This document shows, in pieces, positions 8,614 to 16,655 of a DNA stretch of 64,000 nt (its first letter is position 1; every line of letters starts with the position of its first letter). The notes under the pieces were generated by a model. The model was not told the origin of the DNA. It saw only the letters and a list, made by a program, of their open reading frames with translations, and ran no database searches. A program made the translations under genes and the position numbers. The stretch lies in NCBI GenBank assembly GCA_016713885.1, contig JADJOF010000001.1, positions 372,001 through 436,000 of the forward strand, written 5' to 3'. The DNA comes from Bdellovibrionales bacterium. Lineage in GTDB: Bacteria > Bdellovibrionota > Bdellovibrionia > Bdellovibrionales > JAMPXM01.

Positions 8614-11040
8614 ATGGGTTTTGACGATAAGAATTTAGAGATACCTGAAACACTCCCGATGTTGCCCGTGCGCGATATCGTTGTATTTCCCTATATGATT
8701 TTGCCTCTCTTTGTAGGAAGAGAAGCATCGATCCGCTCAGTTGAGGAAGCATTGGCCAAGAGCCGATTTATCTTCTTGGCTTCGCAGAAAGAAATCACAG
8801 AGGAGAATCCGACAGAGGAGACAATCTACCAAGTCGGAACAATCGCTCGAATCATGCGCATGCGAAAGCTTGCCGATGGTCGCGTGAAGATCCTCATTCA
8901 AGGCGAAGCAAAAGGACGCATCACAAAATTTGTGAAATCGTCACCAAACTTTGAAGTCGCTGTCGAGCGCATCACCGAGACCGATCAAAAAGATCTCGCC
9001 GTTGAGAACGAAGCGCTGATGCGCAGTGCGCGCGAGCAGATTGAGAAGATCATTGCTCTTGGTCGCTCGCTTTCGCCAGACATTCTCTTGATCCTCGACG
9101 ATGTCACAGAACCAGGTCGTCTTGCTGACCTCATCGCCTCAAATCTTGGCCTCAAGGTCTCTGACGCTCAACGCGTTCTTGAAACAAGCGATCCTGTCGC
9201 TCGCCTCAAAGCTGTCGTTGAAATTCTCGGCTCAGAGCTTGAAGTGCTTTCGATGCAGCAGAAGATTCGTTCACAGGCCAAAGATGAAATGTCGAAAGGC
9301 CAACGCGAATACTTCCTGCGCGAGCAGATGCGCGCCATTAAGAGTGAGCTCGGCGAGCAAGATCAAAAGGGCGAAGAGATGGAAGAGCTTCGCGACAAAG
9401 TGACAAAAGCTGGAATGCCAGAACCTGTTCACACCGAAGCGCTGAAACAGCTTGGCCGTTTGGAGCGCATGCATCCAGATGCAAGCGAAGCCTCAATGCT
9501 TCGCACATACCTTGACTGGCTTATCGACCTTCCATGGTCAAAAGCCACAGAGGATAACCTCGATCTTGATCGCGCAAAGATTGTCCTCGATGAAGATCAC
9601 TATGAGTTGGCAAAAGCAAAGGACCGCATCTTGGAGTTCCTTGCGGTACGAAAGCTGAAGTCAGATGCTAAAAAGGGGCCGATCCTTTGTTTCTGTGGAC
9701 CTCCCGGAGTTGGTAAAACTTCTCTTGGAAAATCGATTGCTCGCTCAATGGGACGCGAATACTTCCGCGTCGCTCTAGGCGGCGTAAAAGATGAGGCCGA
9801 GATTCGTGGTCACCGTCGCACTTACGTTGGTGCGATGCCCGGAAAAATCGTTCAAGCACTGAAACAAGTGAAAACGAAAAACCCGGTTATTGTTCTGGAC
9901 GAGATCGATAAACTCGGTAGCGACTACCGTGGCGATCCCTCTGCGGCAATGCTTGAGGTCCTTGATCCCGAGCAGAACCACGCATTCCGCGATCACTATC
10001 TCAATGTCGATTTTGATCTCTCCAATGTCTTGTTCATTGCGACAGCGAACGTTCTTGAGAACATTCCGCCAGCACTGCGCGATCGCATGGAAGTGATTCA
10101 AATCTCGGGCTATACTGAGAACGATAAGCTTTTGATCACGAAGAAACACTTGATCGATCGCCAAATCGAGGTCAACGGAATCACAGATGCCAACATCGAG
10201 TTTACAGATGATGGTATCCGCTACCTGATCAGCGCTTACACTCGCGAGGCCGGCCTACGGAATCTCGAGCGCGAAGTAGGATCAGTTTGTCGGAAAGTGG
10301 CAAAGGGTTTTGTCCTTGGCAACAAAGACAAAGTCACCGTCACAGCAGAAAAAGTAGCAGAGCTGCTCGGACCACCGCGATTCATTCGCGATGAGAAAAT
10401 GACTGAACCACAGGTCGGAATCACAACCGGTCTTGCGTGGACTCAAGCTGGCGGCGAAGTGCTTCTCATCGAAGCGCTCAAGATGAAAGGTAAGGGCGGA
10501 CTCGTTCTGACCGGTCAAATGGGCGACGTGATGAAGGAGTCGGCGCAAGCAGCGATGAGTTATGCTCGTGCCCATGCGGTCGAACTCGGAATCGATGAAG
10601 ACTGGTGCGACAACTATACCGTGCACGTTCACATCCCCGCCGGCGCCATCCCGAAAGATGGACCAAGTGCTGGGATCACGATGGCCACCGCGCTGATCAG
10701 TCTGATGACTGATACGCCGGTCCGGAGCGATATCGCCATGACTGGCGAAGTCACTCTCTCTGGCCGAGTGTTGCCGGTCGGTGGAATCCGCGAGAAGGCG
10801 CTTGCCGCGCTCAATCATGGAGTAAAAACGGTTTTGATTCCATTCCAGAATCAGAAAGACGTCCAAGATATTCCAGAAGAGTTCCGCAAACAGCTGAGCT
10901 TCATCTTTGTCGAACATCTGGATGAAGTCCTGCAAATGGCCCTCGACAACGCCCTCGACGAGAAACTGGGTAAGGCGAAGAGACAGGGTACAAAAGCTGG
11001 AAAGAAATCCAAAGACGCTGCGGCCGCTTCGGCAGCCTAA
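8614..11040 (+). CDS. lon: ATP-dependent Lon protease
   Basis: Lon, the soluble AAA+ serine protease that degrades misfolded and regulatory proteins. Length 808 residues is standard. The N-terminal LAN domain begins near residue 10 (LPMLPVRDIVVFPYM). Walker A GPPGVGKT lies near residue 362, Walker B is VIVLDEIDK, and the protease domain has the catalytic Ser685 in DGPSAGITM and Lys728 in GGIREKALAA, 43 residues apart as in the E. coli enzyme. The last 30 residues are a Lys/Ala-rich tail. It is flanked by terminators on both sides and so is probably transcribed alone. No interruption was seen. Confidence 0.98.
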   Translation: MGFDDKNLEIPETLPMLPVRDIVVFPYMILPLFVGREASIRSVEEALAKSRFIFLASQKEITEENPTEETIYQVGTIARIMRMRKLADGRVKILIQGEAKGRITKFVKSSPNFEVAVERITETDQKDLAVENEALMRSAREQIEKIIALGRSLSPDILLILDDVTEPGRLADLIASNLGLKVSDAQRVLETSDPVARLKAVVEILGSELEVLSMQQKIRSQAKDEMSKGQREYFLREQMRAIKSELGEQDQKGEEMEELRDKVTKAGMPEPVHTEALKQLGRLERMHPDASEASMLRTYLDWLIDLPWSKATEDNLDLDRAKIVLDEDHYELAKAKDRILEFLAVRKLKSDAKKGPILCFCGPPGVGKTSLGKSIARSMGREYFRVALGGVKDEAEIRGHRRTYVGAMPGKIVQALKQVKTKNPVIVLDEIDKLGSDYRGDPSAAMLEVLDPEQNHAFRDHYLNVDFDLSNVLFIATANVLENIPPALRDRMEVIQISGYTENDKLLITKKHLIDRQIEVNGITDANIEFTDDGIRYLISAYTREAGLRNLEREVGSVCRKVAKGFVLGNKDKVTVTAEKVAELLGPPRFIRDEKMTEPQVGITTGLAWTQAGGEVLLIEALKMKGKGGLVLTGQMGDVMKESAQAAMSYARAHAVELGIDEDWCDNYTVHVHIPAGAIPKDGPSAGITMATALISLMTDTPVRSDIAMTGEVTLSGRVLPVGGIREKALAALNHGVKTVLIPFQNQKDVQDIPEEFRKQLSFIFVEHLDEVLQMALDNALDEKLGKAKRQGTKAGKKSKDAAAASAA

Positions 11041-11063
11041 ACAGCAACCGACGTCATCGTCGT

Positions 11064-11101
11064 AAAAAGGCTCGATGCTTCATCGCATCGGGCCTTTTCT
11101 A
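11064..11101. terminator. Bidirectional terminator between lon and the convergent HTH gene
   Basis: AAAAAGGC-t-CGATGC, loop TTCATC, GCATCG-g-GGCCTTTT. The long stem has A and T runs on both flanks, so it can end transcription of lon (plus) and of the minus-strand gene that finishes at 11118. Confidence 0.85.
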
Positions 11102-11117
11102 TTTAAAGTAGTCACGA

Positions 11118-11585
11118 CTAAGCATTGCCGATCGGTCGCTCGTTGCGGAGCGGACGCAGACGCGCATTATCGCTCTCCAAAACGCGAACCAATGTTTTTA
11201 AATCCGCAATCTCCTCTTTGAGATGCAGAATCTGTTCTTCTTTTTCTTGAAGAATCAGGGTGTACGCCTGTTTCAGCTCGTTGAGTAGTTTTGACGTCGT
11301 CGTGATCAACGGCTCGTCTGCCATCGTCGCACTCCCGTTCTTCGTCACAGAAGAGTGGCCGACATTTACCGGTTCAATTTCCTGAACAGCCGATTGAACA
11401 GCCGCCTGTATGGTCGGCACGGCCGACGAAACAAATGCGGCACCAGGCTCATCTGGAAGATAGTAGCGACCCGATTCAAAACGATGCGCCTGTTGACCGG
11501 TCTTGATTCGACGACGAAGCGTCGATACCGAAATTCGGTACTTGCTCGCGTAGTCGGTCAAAAGAAGCCAGCGGGTGTTCGACAT
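11118..11585 (-). CDS. Helix-turn-helix/coiled-coil protein of unknown function
   Basis: A 155-residue protein, not recognised as a named family. The start ATG at 11585 is chosen because the conserved part begins MSNTRWLLLTDYASKY; the longer frame upstream is basic and overlaps the neighbouring lipase gene. Residues 7-45 look like a MerR/excisionase-type winged helix (LLTDYASKYRISVSTLRRRIKTG, then GRYYLPDE). A Ser/Thr/Val-rich linker follows, and residues about 105-148 form a heptad-like coiled coil (KQAYTLILQEKEEQILHLKEEIADLK), suggesting a dimer. The combination suggests a small DNA-binding regulator or a DNA-associated scaffold. It is divergent from the patatin-like gene, with an inverted repeat between them. 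Confidence 0.65.
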   Translation of the reverse strand: MSNTRWLLLTDYASKYRISVSTLRRRIKTGQQAHRFESGRYYLPDEPGAAFVSSAVPTIQAAVQSAVQEIEPVNVGHSSVTKNGSATMADEPLITTTSKLLNELKQAYTLILQEKEEQILHLKEEIADLKTLVRVLESDNARLRPLRNERPIGNA

Positions 11586-11607
11586 GTCCCGTAGAATAGT
11601 CAGAATA

Positions 11608-11655
11608 ACCACGCCGACACAAGGGTTAAGGGTGCGATAAGGCGTGGTATTTTTT
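11608..11655 (+). promoter_or_regulatory. Inverted repeat between divergent genes (possible operator or terminator)
   Basis: ACCACGCC at 11608-11615 and GGCGTGGT at 11641-11648 are perfect complements 25 bases apart, followed by ATTTTTT. It lies in the 135-base gap between the HTH gene and the patatin gene. The T run gives it terminator form on the plus strand, but no plus-strand gene ends here; an operator for the neighbouring HTH protein is possible. Confidence 0.4.
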
Positions 11656-11720
11656 GAACTCCGCCATGACCTCCGATCTTTTTCGTTCCTTTGTGGGTCT
11701 GGCCTCTCTAAGATCGATGT

Positions 11721-12923
11721 ATGCGGCTTGGCGAAAAGAAAAGTGTGGCTCTTGTTCTCTCTGGCGGTGGCATTAAAGCCGCGGCGTTTCATTTAGGCGT
11801 CTGCTTGGCCCTGCGGGAAAAGGGCTTTCAATTTGCCGGCGGAACCAAAGAGGAAGTGCAACTTCGGTATCCCGACGATCGCCTGACATTTAAGATCTAT
11901 GTCGGCTCCAGCGCCGGTTCCTTCATCACTTCACTCTTGGCGTCAGGTCACTCCGTTGAATCGATTATCGATGCGTTTGAGCGCGGGGCCGAGTCGGAGC
12001 TCAATAAGTTTTCCCGAAAGCGCAAGATCTTCACACGCCTGAAGCCCATCACCTACCGCGAGATCTTTGCCGTCAACGGCACCAATTTTCTCGATTCGCT
12101 GCCTGGTTTTTTGAAACGCAAGAGTCTTGTCACGGGCGGCCTTGAGGCTTTTTTGAAGAATGGCTTCAAACTCAACGGCCTTTTCACCACCAAAAATATC
12201 GAACGCTATTTGCGCACCAACGTTTTGAAAGAGAATAGCTTTTCGTCGCTTGGGGTTAAGAGCTACGTCATCGCCACACAGCTCAACCACTCGCGCAAAG
12301 TGGTCTTTGGCGACTTTCCTGAAACTTATAAAGTAAAAAACATCAAGTACGCTAACTTCGCCTCGATCTCTGACGCTGTTGCGGCCAGCACCTCGCTCCC
12401 ACCGTTCTTTGCACCCTATGGCATCAAGAATCAGAAGGGTAAAGAGCTGTTTTTCTTCGACGGCGAGATTGCGATACGCTCGACCCACGTGGCGGCCGAC
12501 GCCGGGGCTGACCTCGTTATCGCCAGCTACTCGATTCAACCGTACCACTATAACCCCGTGATGGGCTCGCTCCACAACTACGGCATTCCGCTAATTATCA
12601 ACCAAGCCCTCTACCAAGTGATTCAACAGAAGATCGAAAAACACATCGATCACCAGCAGCAAATCGCCGCCATCATGAGCGCCGTCGATGGTTATTTTCG
12701 ACAGCAAGGCCTCCCCGATGAACATCGCGAGAAGCTCATCGAAATTCTGACTAAGCGCGTGAACTTTCGCCCCGAAGTGGATTGGATCTATATTCACCCC
12801 AGTCCAAACGACTACGAGATGTTCTTTGTCGACCACTTCAGCCTCAATGCCGAGATTCTTGGGCGGATTGTCCACATTGGCTTCCGTGCCGGCATTCAAG
12901 CGCTGCGCAAGTTTGATCTGTAG
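11721..12923 (+). CDS. Patatin-like phospholipase
   Basis: A 400-residue patatin-family lipid acyl hydrolase using a Ser-Asp dyad. The oxyanion loop SGGGIKA is at residues 14-20, and the nucleophile elbow GSSAG follows near residue 63. The aspartate is in FFDGEIA, where most patatins have DGG or DGA. No signal peptide is visible, so it is probably cytoplasmic or delivered by another route. It ends 35 bases before the first of three radical SAM genes, but nothing else links them. Patatin-like proteins in predatory and pathogenic bacteria often act on host or prey membranes; that role here is inference. The ribosome site is weak. Confidence 0.88.
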   Translation: MRLGEKKSVALVLSGGGIKAAAFHLGVCLALREKGFQFAGGTKEEVQLRYPDDRLTFKIYVGSSAGSFITSLLASGHSVESIIDAFERGAESELNKFSRKRKIFTRLKPITYREIFAVNGTNFLDSLPGFLKRKSLVTGGLEAFLKNGFKLNGLFTTKNIERYLRTNVLKENSFSSLGVKSYVIATQLNHSRKVVFGDFPETYKVKNIKYANFASISDAVAASTSLPPFFAPYGIKNQKGKELFFFDGEIAIRSTHVAADAGADLVIASYSIQPYHYNPVMGSLHNYGIPLIINQALYQVIQQKIEKHIDHQQQIAAIMSAVDGYFRQQGLPDEHREKLIEILTKRVNFRPEVDWIYIHPSPNDYEMFFVDHFSLNAEILGRIVHIGFRAGIQALRKFDL

Positions 12924-12958
12924 TTGAGATTGAACTTAAGCCTGCTATTGTCTTTTCC

Positions 12959-14290
12959 ATGTGGGGTTGGAAAAAGAAGTCGAAGCTCGATGCTGCTACG
13001 TTCTGTGTTTACCCATGGATCGAGCAAGTCGTGCAGCCGACCGGCAAAGTCAGCTTTTGTTGTGTCGCCAAGAATGGCGGGCTTCTAAAGAAACCCGATG
13101 GCCAGTACTACAGCGCTGCCGAAGATCGCCTGGCGGACGCGTGGAACTCTGAACACATGCGTAAGATTCGCCAGGGCATGCTGGCTGGAGAAAAGGTTTC
13201 GGGGTGTGAACTCTGTTACTTCCAAGAATCGATCGGGAAAAACTCGTATCGGCAAATGCACAATGAGGAGTGGCTCAAGAAGGACCGCTCCGATATCGAA
13301 AAACGAGTCCACTCTTCAATCGACAGTCAATTCAAGGTCGAAAAGCCAGCACTTTACCTTGATCTTCGCCTCGGCAATCTCTGCAACTTAAAGTGTCGGT
13401 CCTGCAATCCGTATAATTCGAGTCAGATTCACAAAGAAGTGACTCAGCTCATGGATACTGACGCTGATTACCTCAAATTCTGGACAACAAAGCATAGGGA
13501 CTCAAAGCCAGCCTCGTATCCAAACTGGTTTGAAAGCGACGCGTTTTGGGATGAAGTGATCGAGTCCATTCCAAATTTACGCAAGGTCTATCTGACTGGC
13601 GGCGAACCCACTCTTATTGAGAAAAACTATCGCTTCCTCCAAGCCTGTATCGATTCCGGCCATTCAAAGCATATCTTTTTGATGTTCAACACCAACTGCA
13701 CGAACATCCAAGACCGGTTTCTTAAACTCTTGCCACATTTTGAGTTCGTTTTGATCAATGCCTCAATCGATGGCCTTGGACCGATCAACGACTACATCCG
13801 CTTTCTAAGCCGCTGGGAAACGGTCGATAAGAACTTCCGACGCTTGGTTGGACTTGCTGATAACGTAAAAATTGGAATTACGCCCGTGGTGCAGGTCTAT
13901 AACATTCTCAACATCGTCGACCTGCTTCGTTACGTTGAATCTGTCGCGCTTGAGGCAAATTCCGATATCAACGTCGACTTTCTCTACGCAACCGATCCTC
14001 CCTACATCAATTCACAAATTCTTCCCTACTCAGTGAAGGCCGAGGCCGTTCGTCGCCTTGAGGTCTATAAGCGAGACTCGAAGACATATCACACACAGAG
14101 CTATCTTAAGAATTCAGTGGATAGCTGTATCAATATGCTAAATGAGTCACCGCACGCCGACGTCGAGCAACTCTCCGATTTTACCGAGTACACTCGTCTT
14201 CTCGACAAGCATCGCAAACAGAATTTTGACGGCGTCTTTCCGGAGCTGTCAGAGCTTCTTTCTCGCGAGGTTACAGATGTTCACGTTTGA
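12959..14290 (+). CDS. Radical SAM protein with N-terminal twitch-like cysteine domain (first of a tandem pair)
   Basis: A 443-residue radical SAM enzyme. An N-terminal domain carries Cys16, Cys34, Cys35, Cys83 and Cys86 in the pattern FCVYPW...SFCCVAKNG...W...GCELC, which resembles the auxiliary Fe-S binding twitch/SPASM domain. The SAM core follows with CNLKCRSC (Cys142, 146, 149) and a GGEPT motif. In most SPASM enzymes the auxiliary domain follows the core; here it comes first, as in the group annotated as N-twitch radical SAM proteins. Such enzymes modify peptides or proteins, but the substrate is unknown and no precursor-peptide gene was seen nearby. The 3' end overlaps the next gene by 14 bases. 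Confidence 0.85.
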   Translation: MWGWKKKSKLDAATFCVYPWIEQVVQPTGKVSFCCVAKNGGLLKKPDGQYYSAAEDRLADAWNSEHMRKIRQGMLAGEKVSGCELCYFQESIGKNSYRQMHNEEWLKKDRSDIEKRVHSSIDSQFKVEKPALYLDLRLGNLCNLKCRSCNPYNSSQIHKEVTQLMDTDADYLKFWTTKHRDSKPASYPNWFESDAFWDEVIESIPNLRKVYLTGGEPTLIEKNYRFLQACIDSGHSKHIFLMFNTNCTNIQDRFLKLLPHFEFVLINASIDGLGPINDYIRFLSRWETVDKNFRRLVGLADNVKIGITPVVQVYNILNIVDLLRYVESVALEANSDINVDFLYATDPPYINSQILPYSVKAEAVRRLEVYKRDSKTYHTQSYLKNSVDSCINMLNESPHADVEQLSDFTEYTRLLDKHRKQNFDGVFPELSELLSREVTDVHV

Positions 14291-15617
14291 TCGCGATCCG
14301 TTTCCTTTTAAGGATTTGGGCCGAGCCTCCACCGGCGAACAAATCGAAGACCCCTATGAGTTCAATAGTCTCTCGCCAACATTCTGTGTTTTGCCCTTCA
14401 GCCATCTGGCAACACACACCGACGGATCCGCTATTCTTTGTTGCGTTGCAAAGACCGACTCAGGCCTGAATCTCAATGATCACTCACTTAAAGACGTTTG
14501 GAATTCGAACTACGTCAAATCGGCACGTCTTAAGATGCTGAAGGGTGAGGCGGTCGCAGCTTGCTTGCACTGCTATGCCGAGGAAAAAAATGGATGTCGA
14601 TCGCATCGCGTAACCGAGAATCGCGTCTGGAAGGATCGCTTTGGACGCGACTTTATGCTCGATCGAATTCGTAAAGTCGAGAAGAACGGCTCTCTGTCAG
14701 AAGACATCGTGGCGATCGATCTACGCCTCGGCAACACCTGTAACCTTCAATGCGTCATGTGCCGACCACAAGATTCAAGTCGTTGGACCGCGCTCGCAAA
14801 AAAACTCGGCGAGACGGCGGAGGACCCTGAGCTGAGAGGCGAGTGGGCCCATAAGAGCAAAATCAATCAGAGTCGCTTTGAGTGGTATAAAGATCCCGAG
14901 TTCTGGCAGGATCTTGAGTCTATGCTTCCCAGCATGCGCGAGATTATTGTCGGCGGCGGAGAACCGATGCTGCTCGAAGAGCACAGACGCCTCATTCAAG
15001 CCTGCGTCGACTCAGGAGCCGCGAGCCACATTCAAATTCGCTATCACACCAACGGCACCCTGCTCGATACCTCGCTATTTCCGCTTTGGGAGAAGTTCAA
15101 ACTCGTCGAAGTCTTTGTCAGCCTCGATTGCTACGGCGAAAAGAATTCATATATGCGCTACCCGGCAAACTGGGAGGCGATCGACCGCAATCTTAAGCTG
15201 ATCGATCGCGAATCGCCCGACACTGTGCGCTCGATGCTTCTTTGCAGCGTTCACCTGCTCAACATGTTTTATCTCGACGAGTACGGTGCTTGGATCCGTG
15301 ATCAGAACTTTAAAAAGGTCACTCACGGATTCAACGGCTACTATCACCCAGGTGTCGTGCACTACCCGCCGTACCTCTCAATTCAAAACTATCCTGCCCA
15401 TGTGAAAGAGATCATCACCCGCAAGCTTTTGTCATTTGAGGAAACGAGCAACAAGAAATCGAATAAAATACAAGGGCTCGTCAACCTCATGAATGAGGTC
15501 GATCACTCAGCAAGATTGCCAAGAGCCAAAGAGTACATCCGCCGCCTCGATGCTGAACGCGGGACGCATTTCGATCGCGTGTTTCCAGAGCTCAATGAGC
15601 TTCTTCAATTTGTTTAA
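14277..15617 (+). CDS. Radical SAM protein with N-terminal twitch-like cysteine domain (second of a tandem pair)
   Basis: A 446-residue paralog of the preceding gene. The start at 14277 (GAGG a few bases upstream) gives a protein beginning MFTFDRDPFPF and an overlap of 14 bases with the upstream gene, suggesting coupled translation. The same N-terminal layout is present: Cys37, Cys55-Cys56, Cys96 and Cys99 (FCVLPF, ILCCVAK, ACLHC). The SAM core has CNLQCVMC (Cys155, 159, 162) and GGGEPM. The two C-termini end alike, with FDGVFPELSELL here matched by FDRVFPELNELL. The pair arose by duplication; a heterodimer or successive action on one substrate is inference. Its stop overlaps the convergent third radical SAM gene by 4 bases. 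Confidence 0.85.
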   Translation: MFTFDRDPFPFKDLGRASTGEQIEDPYEFNSLSPTFCVLPFSHLATHTDGSAILCCVAKTDSGLNLNDHSLKDVWNSNYVKSARLKMLKGEAVAACLHCYAEEKNGCRSHRVTENRVWKDRFGRDFMLDRIRKVEKNGSLSEDIVAIDLRLGNTCNLQCVMCRPQDSSRWTALAKKLGETAEDPELRGEWAHKSKINQSRFEWYKDPEFWQDLESMLPSMREIIVGGGEPMLLEEHRRLIQACVDSGAASHIQIRYHTNGTLLDTSLFPLWEKFKLVEVFVSLDCYGEKNSYMRYPANWEAIDRNLKLIDRESPDTVRSMLLCSVHLLNMFYLDEYGAWIRDQNFKKVTHGFNGYYHPGVVHYPPYLSIQNYPAHVKEIITRKLLSFEETSNKKSNKIQGLVNLMNEVDHSARLPRAKEYIRRLDAERGTHFDRVFPELNELLQFV

Positions 15618-16624
15618 GAGAACTTGAGAATCAGCTCGAGTTCTGATTTCGAGTATTCCTGCAACTGATCCTGATTGAGCCTCTGATAGAGGGGGCTCAT
15701 GTTGACATTGAGACGGTCGCTCGCGTTCGGTAAACGAAGCAGTTCATCTTTTATTTCTTCCGCTTCGCCCGAACGACCAGGTGGAACCATTATTCGAACA
15801 CCCATCCAGTACGGCGAGCCACTCGCGAGCATCGCTCCGACGGTTTGGAAAAATCGTTCGCGACTGTAGGACTCAAGATGAAGACTCAATCCGACGCACG
15901 CCTTTTTTGCCAAGCGCGCAAAGTAGTCAGGCCCTAGACTTCCGTTGCTCTGCACATGAAGCAGATGTCCAGCCGCCTCTAGACGATCGACCATTTCCAT
16001 GAACGAAGGATTCAGCGTCGGCTCTCCACCGGTGAAAACCCACTTCGATGCGACGCCTCGACAAAACTGCGACTCGATTACATCGATCGCTGTCCAAATT
16101 TTTTCGCGCGTCCAGTGAGCGTCGGTGTGATTCGAGACCGAAGGATGGCAATATGAACAGCTGTAGTTGCATCGACGAGATAAATCCCAGGTTATTGTTT
16201 TAGGAAAACGCCGATGCGCCTCCTCCTGCGTTGGTGAAACCCAGTCTGGTTCGGCGACTTCACCTTTGCGCTCCGGCAACGGCTCTGTGCTGCGAACTTG
16301 AAACGCCTTGATACGTGCCTTGCGAAGCTGCATGTCAGCTCCACACATACACCAGGTTTTCGTACAGCGAATCCACTGCGTCGGCAGCTCAAGACGGCCA
16401 GCAAAGACGTTACCATAAACACCGCCGACCCGACAGGTTGCGGCATAGGCTTCGCCGTCGGGAGAGACGTGAAGGTTTTCGGTTCCGGCCGAGCACAGCC
16501 AGTCCCGCCATGAGTTCTTGCGCGCAGCCAAGAGCTCTTCAACTGAAAAGTCTTGGCGATAGAGCCCGACGGTCGTCGATTGACAGAGAGACACCGAATG
16601 ATGAGTGAGTTCGTTGCTCGACAT
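15614..16624 (-). CDS. Radical SAM protein with N-terminal SPASM-like segment
   Basis: A 336-residue radical SAM enzyme of a different branch from the tandem pair. Residues 44-95 read like a SPASM/twitch domain placed at the front: CSAGTENLHVSPDGEAY, Cys64, a GVYGNV turn, Trp84, then Cys87, Cys92 and Cys94. The SAM core has CNYSCSYC (Cys152, 156, 159), TGGEPTLNP and QSNGS, the latter resembling QueE and activase-type enzymes. The substrate is unknown. The gene is divergent from a NifS-type desulfurase, with only 31 bases between the starts, so the two may share a control region. Confidence 0.82.
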   Translation of the reverse strand: MSSNELTHHSVSLCQSTTVGLYRQDFSVEELLAARKNSWRDWLCSAGTENLHVSPDGEAYAATCRVGGVYGNVFAGRLELPTQWIRCTKTWCMCGADMQLRKARIKAFQVRSTEPLPERKGEVAEPDWVSPTQEEAHRRFPKTITWDLSRRCNYSCSYCHPSVSNHTDAHWTREKIWTAIDVIESQFCRGVASKWVFTGGEPTLNPSFMEMVDRLEAAGHLLHVQSNGSLGPDYFARLAKKACVGLSLHLESYSRERFFQTVGAMLASGSPYWMGVRIMVPPGRSGEAEEIKDELLRLPNASDRLNVNMSPLYQRLNQDQLQEYSKSELELILKFS

Positions 16625-16655
16625 TCTTTCCTGAGTCTATTGAGATGAGGTGGCT

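Noticed and set aside
10282..10935. 217-codon open frame opposite lon
   Set aside because: Antisense to the protease domain of lon and without recognisable motifs.
12924..16655. RiPP precursor peptide near the radical SAM genes
   Set aside because: The gaps are 35 and 31 bases and no small frame with leader-core form is visible on either strand.
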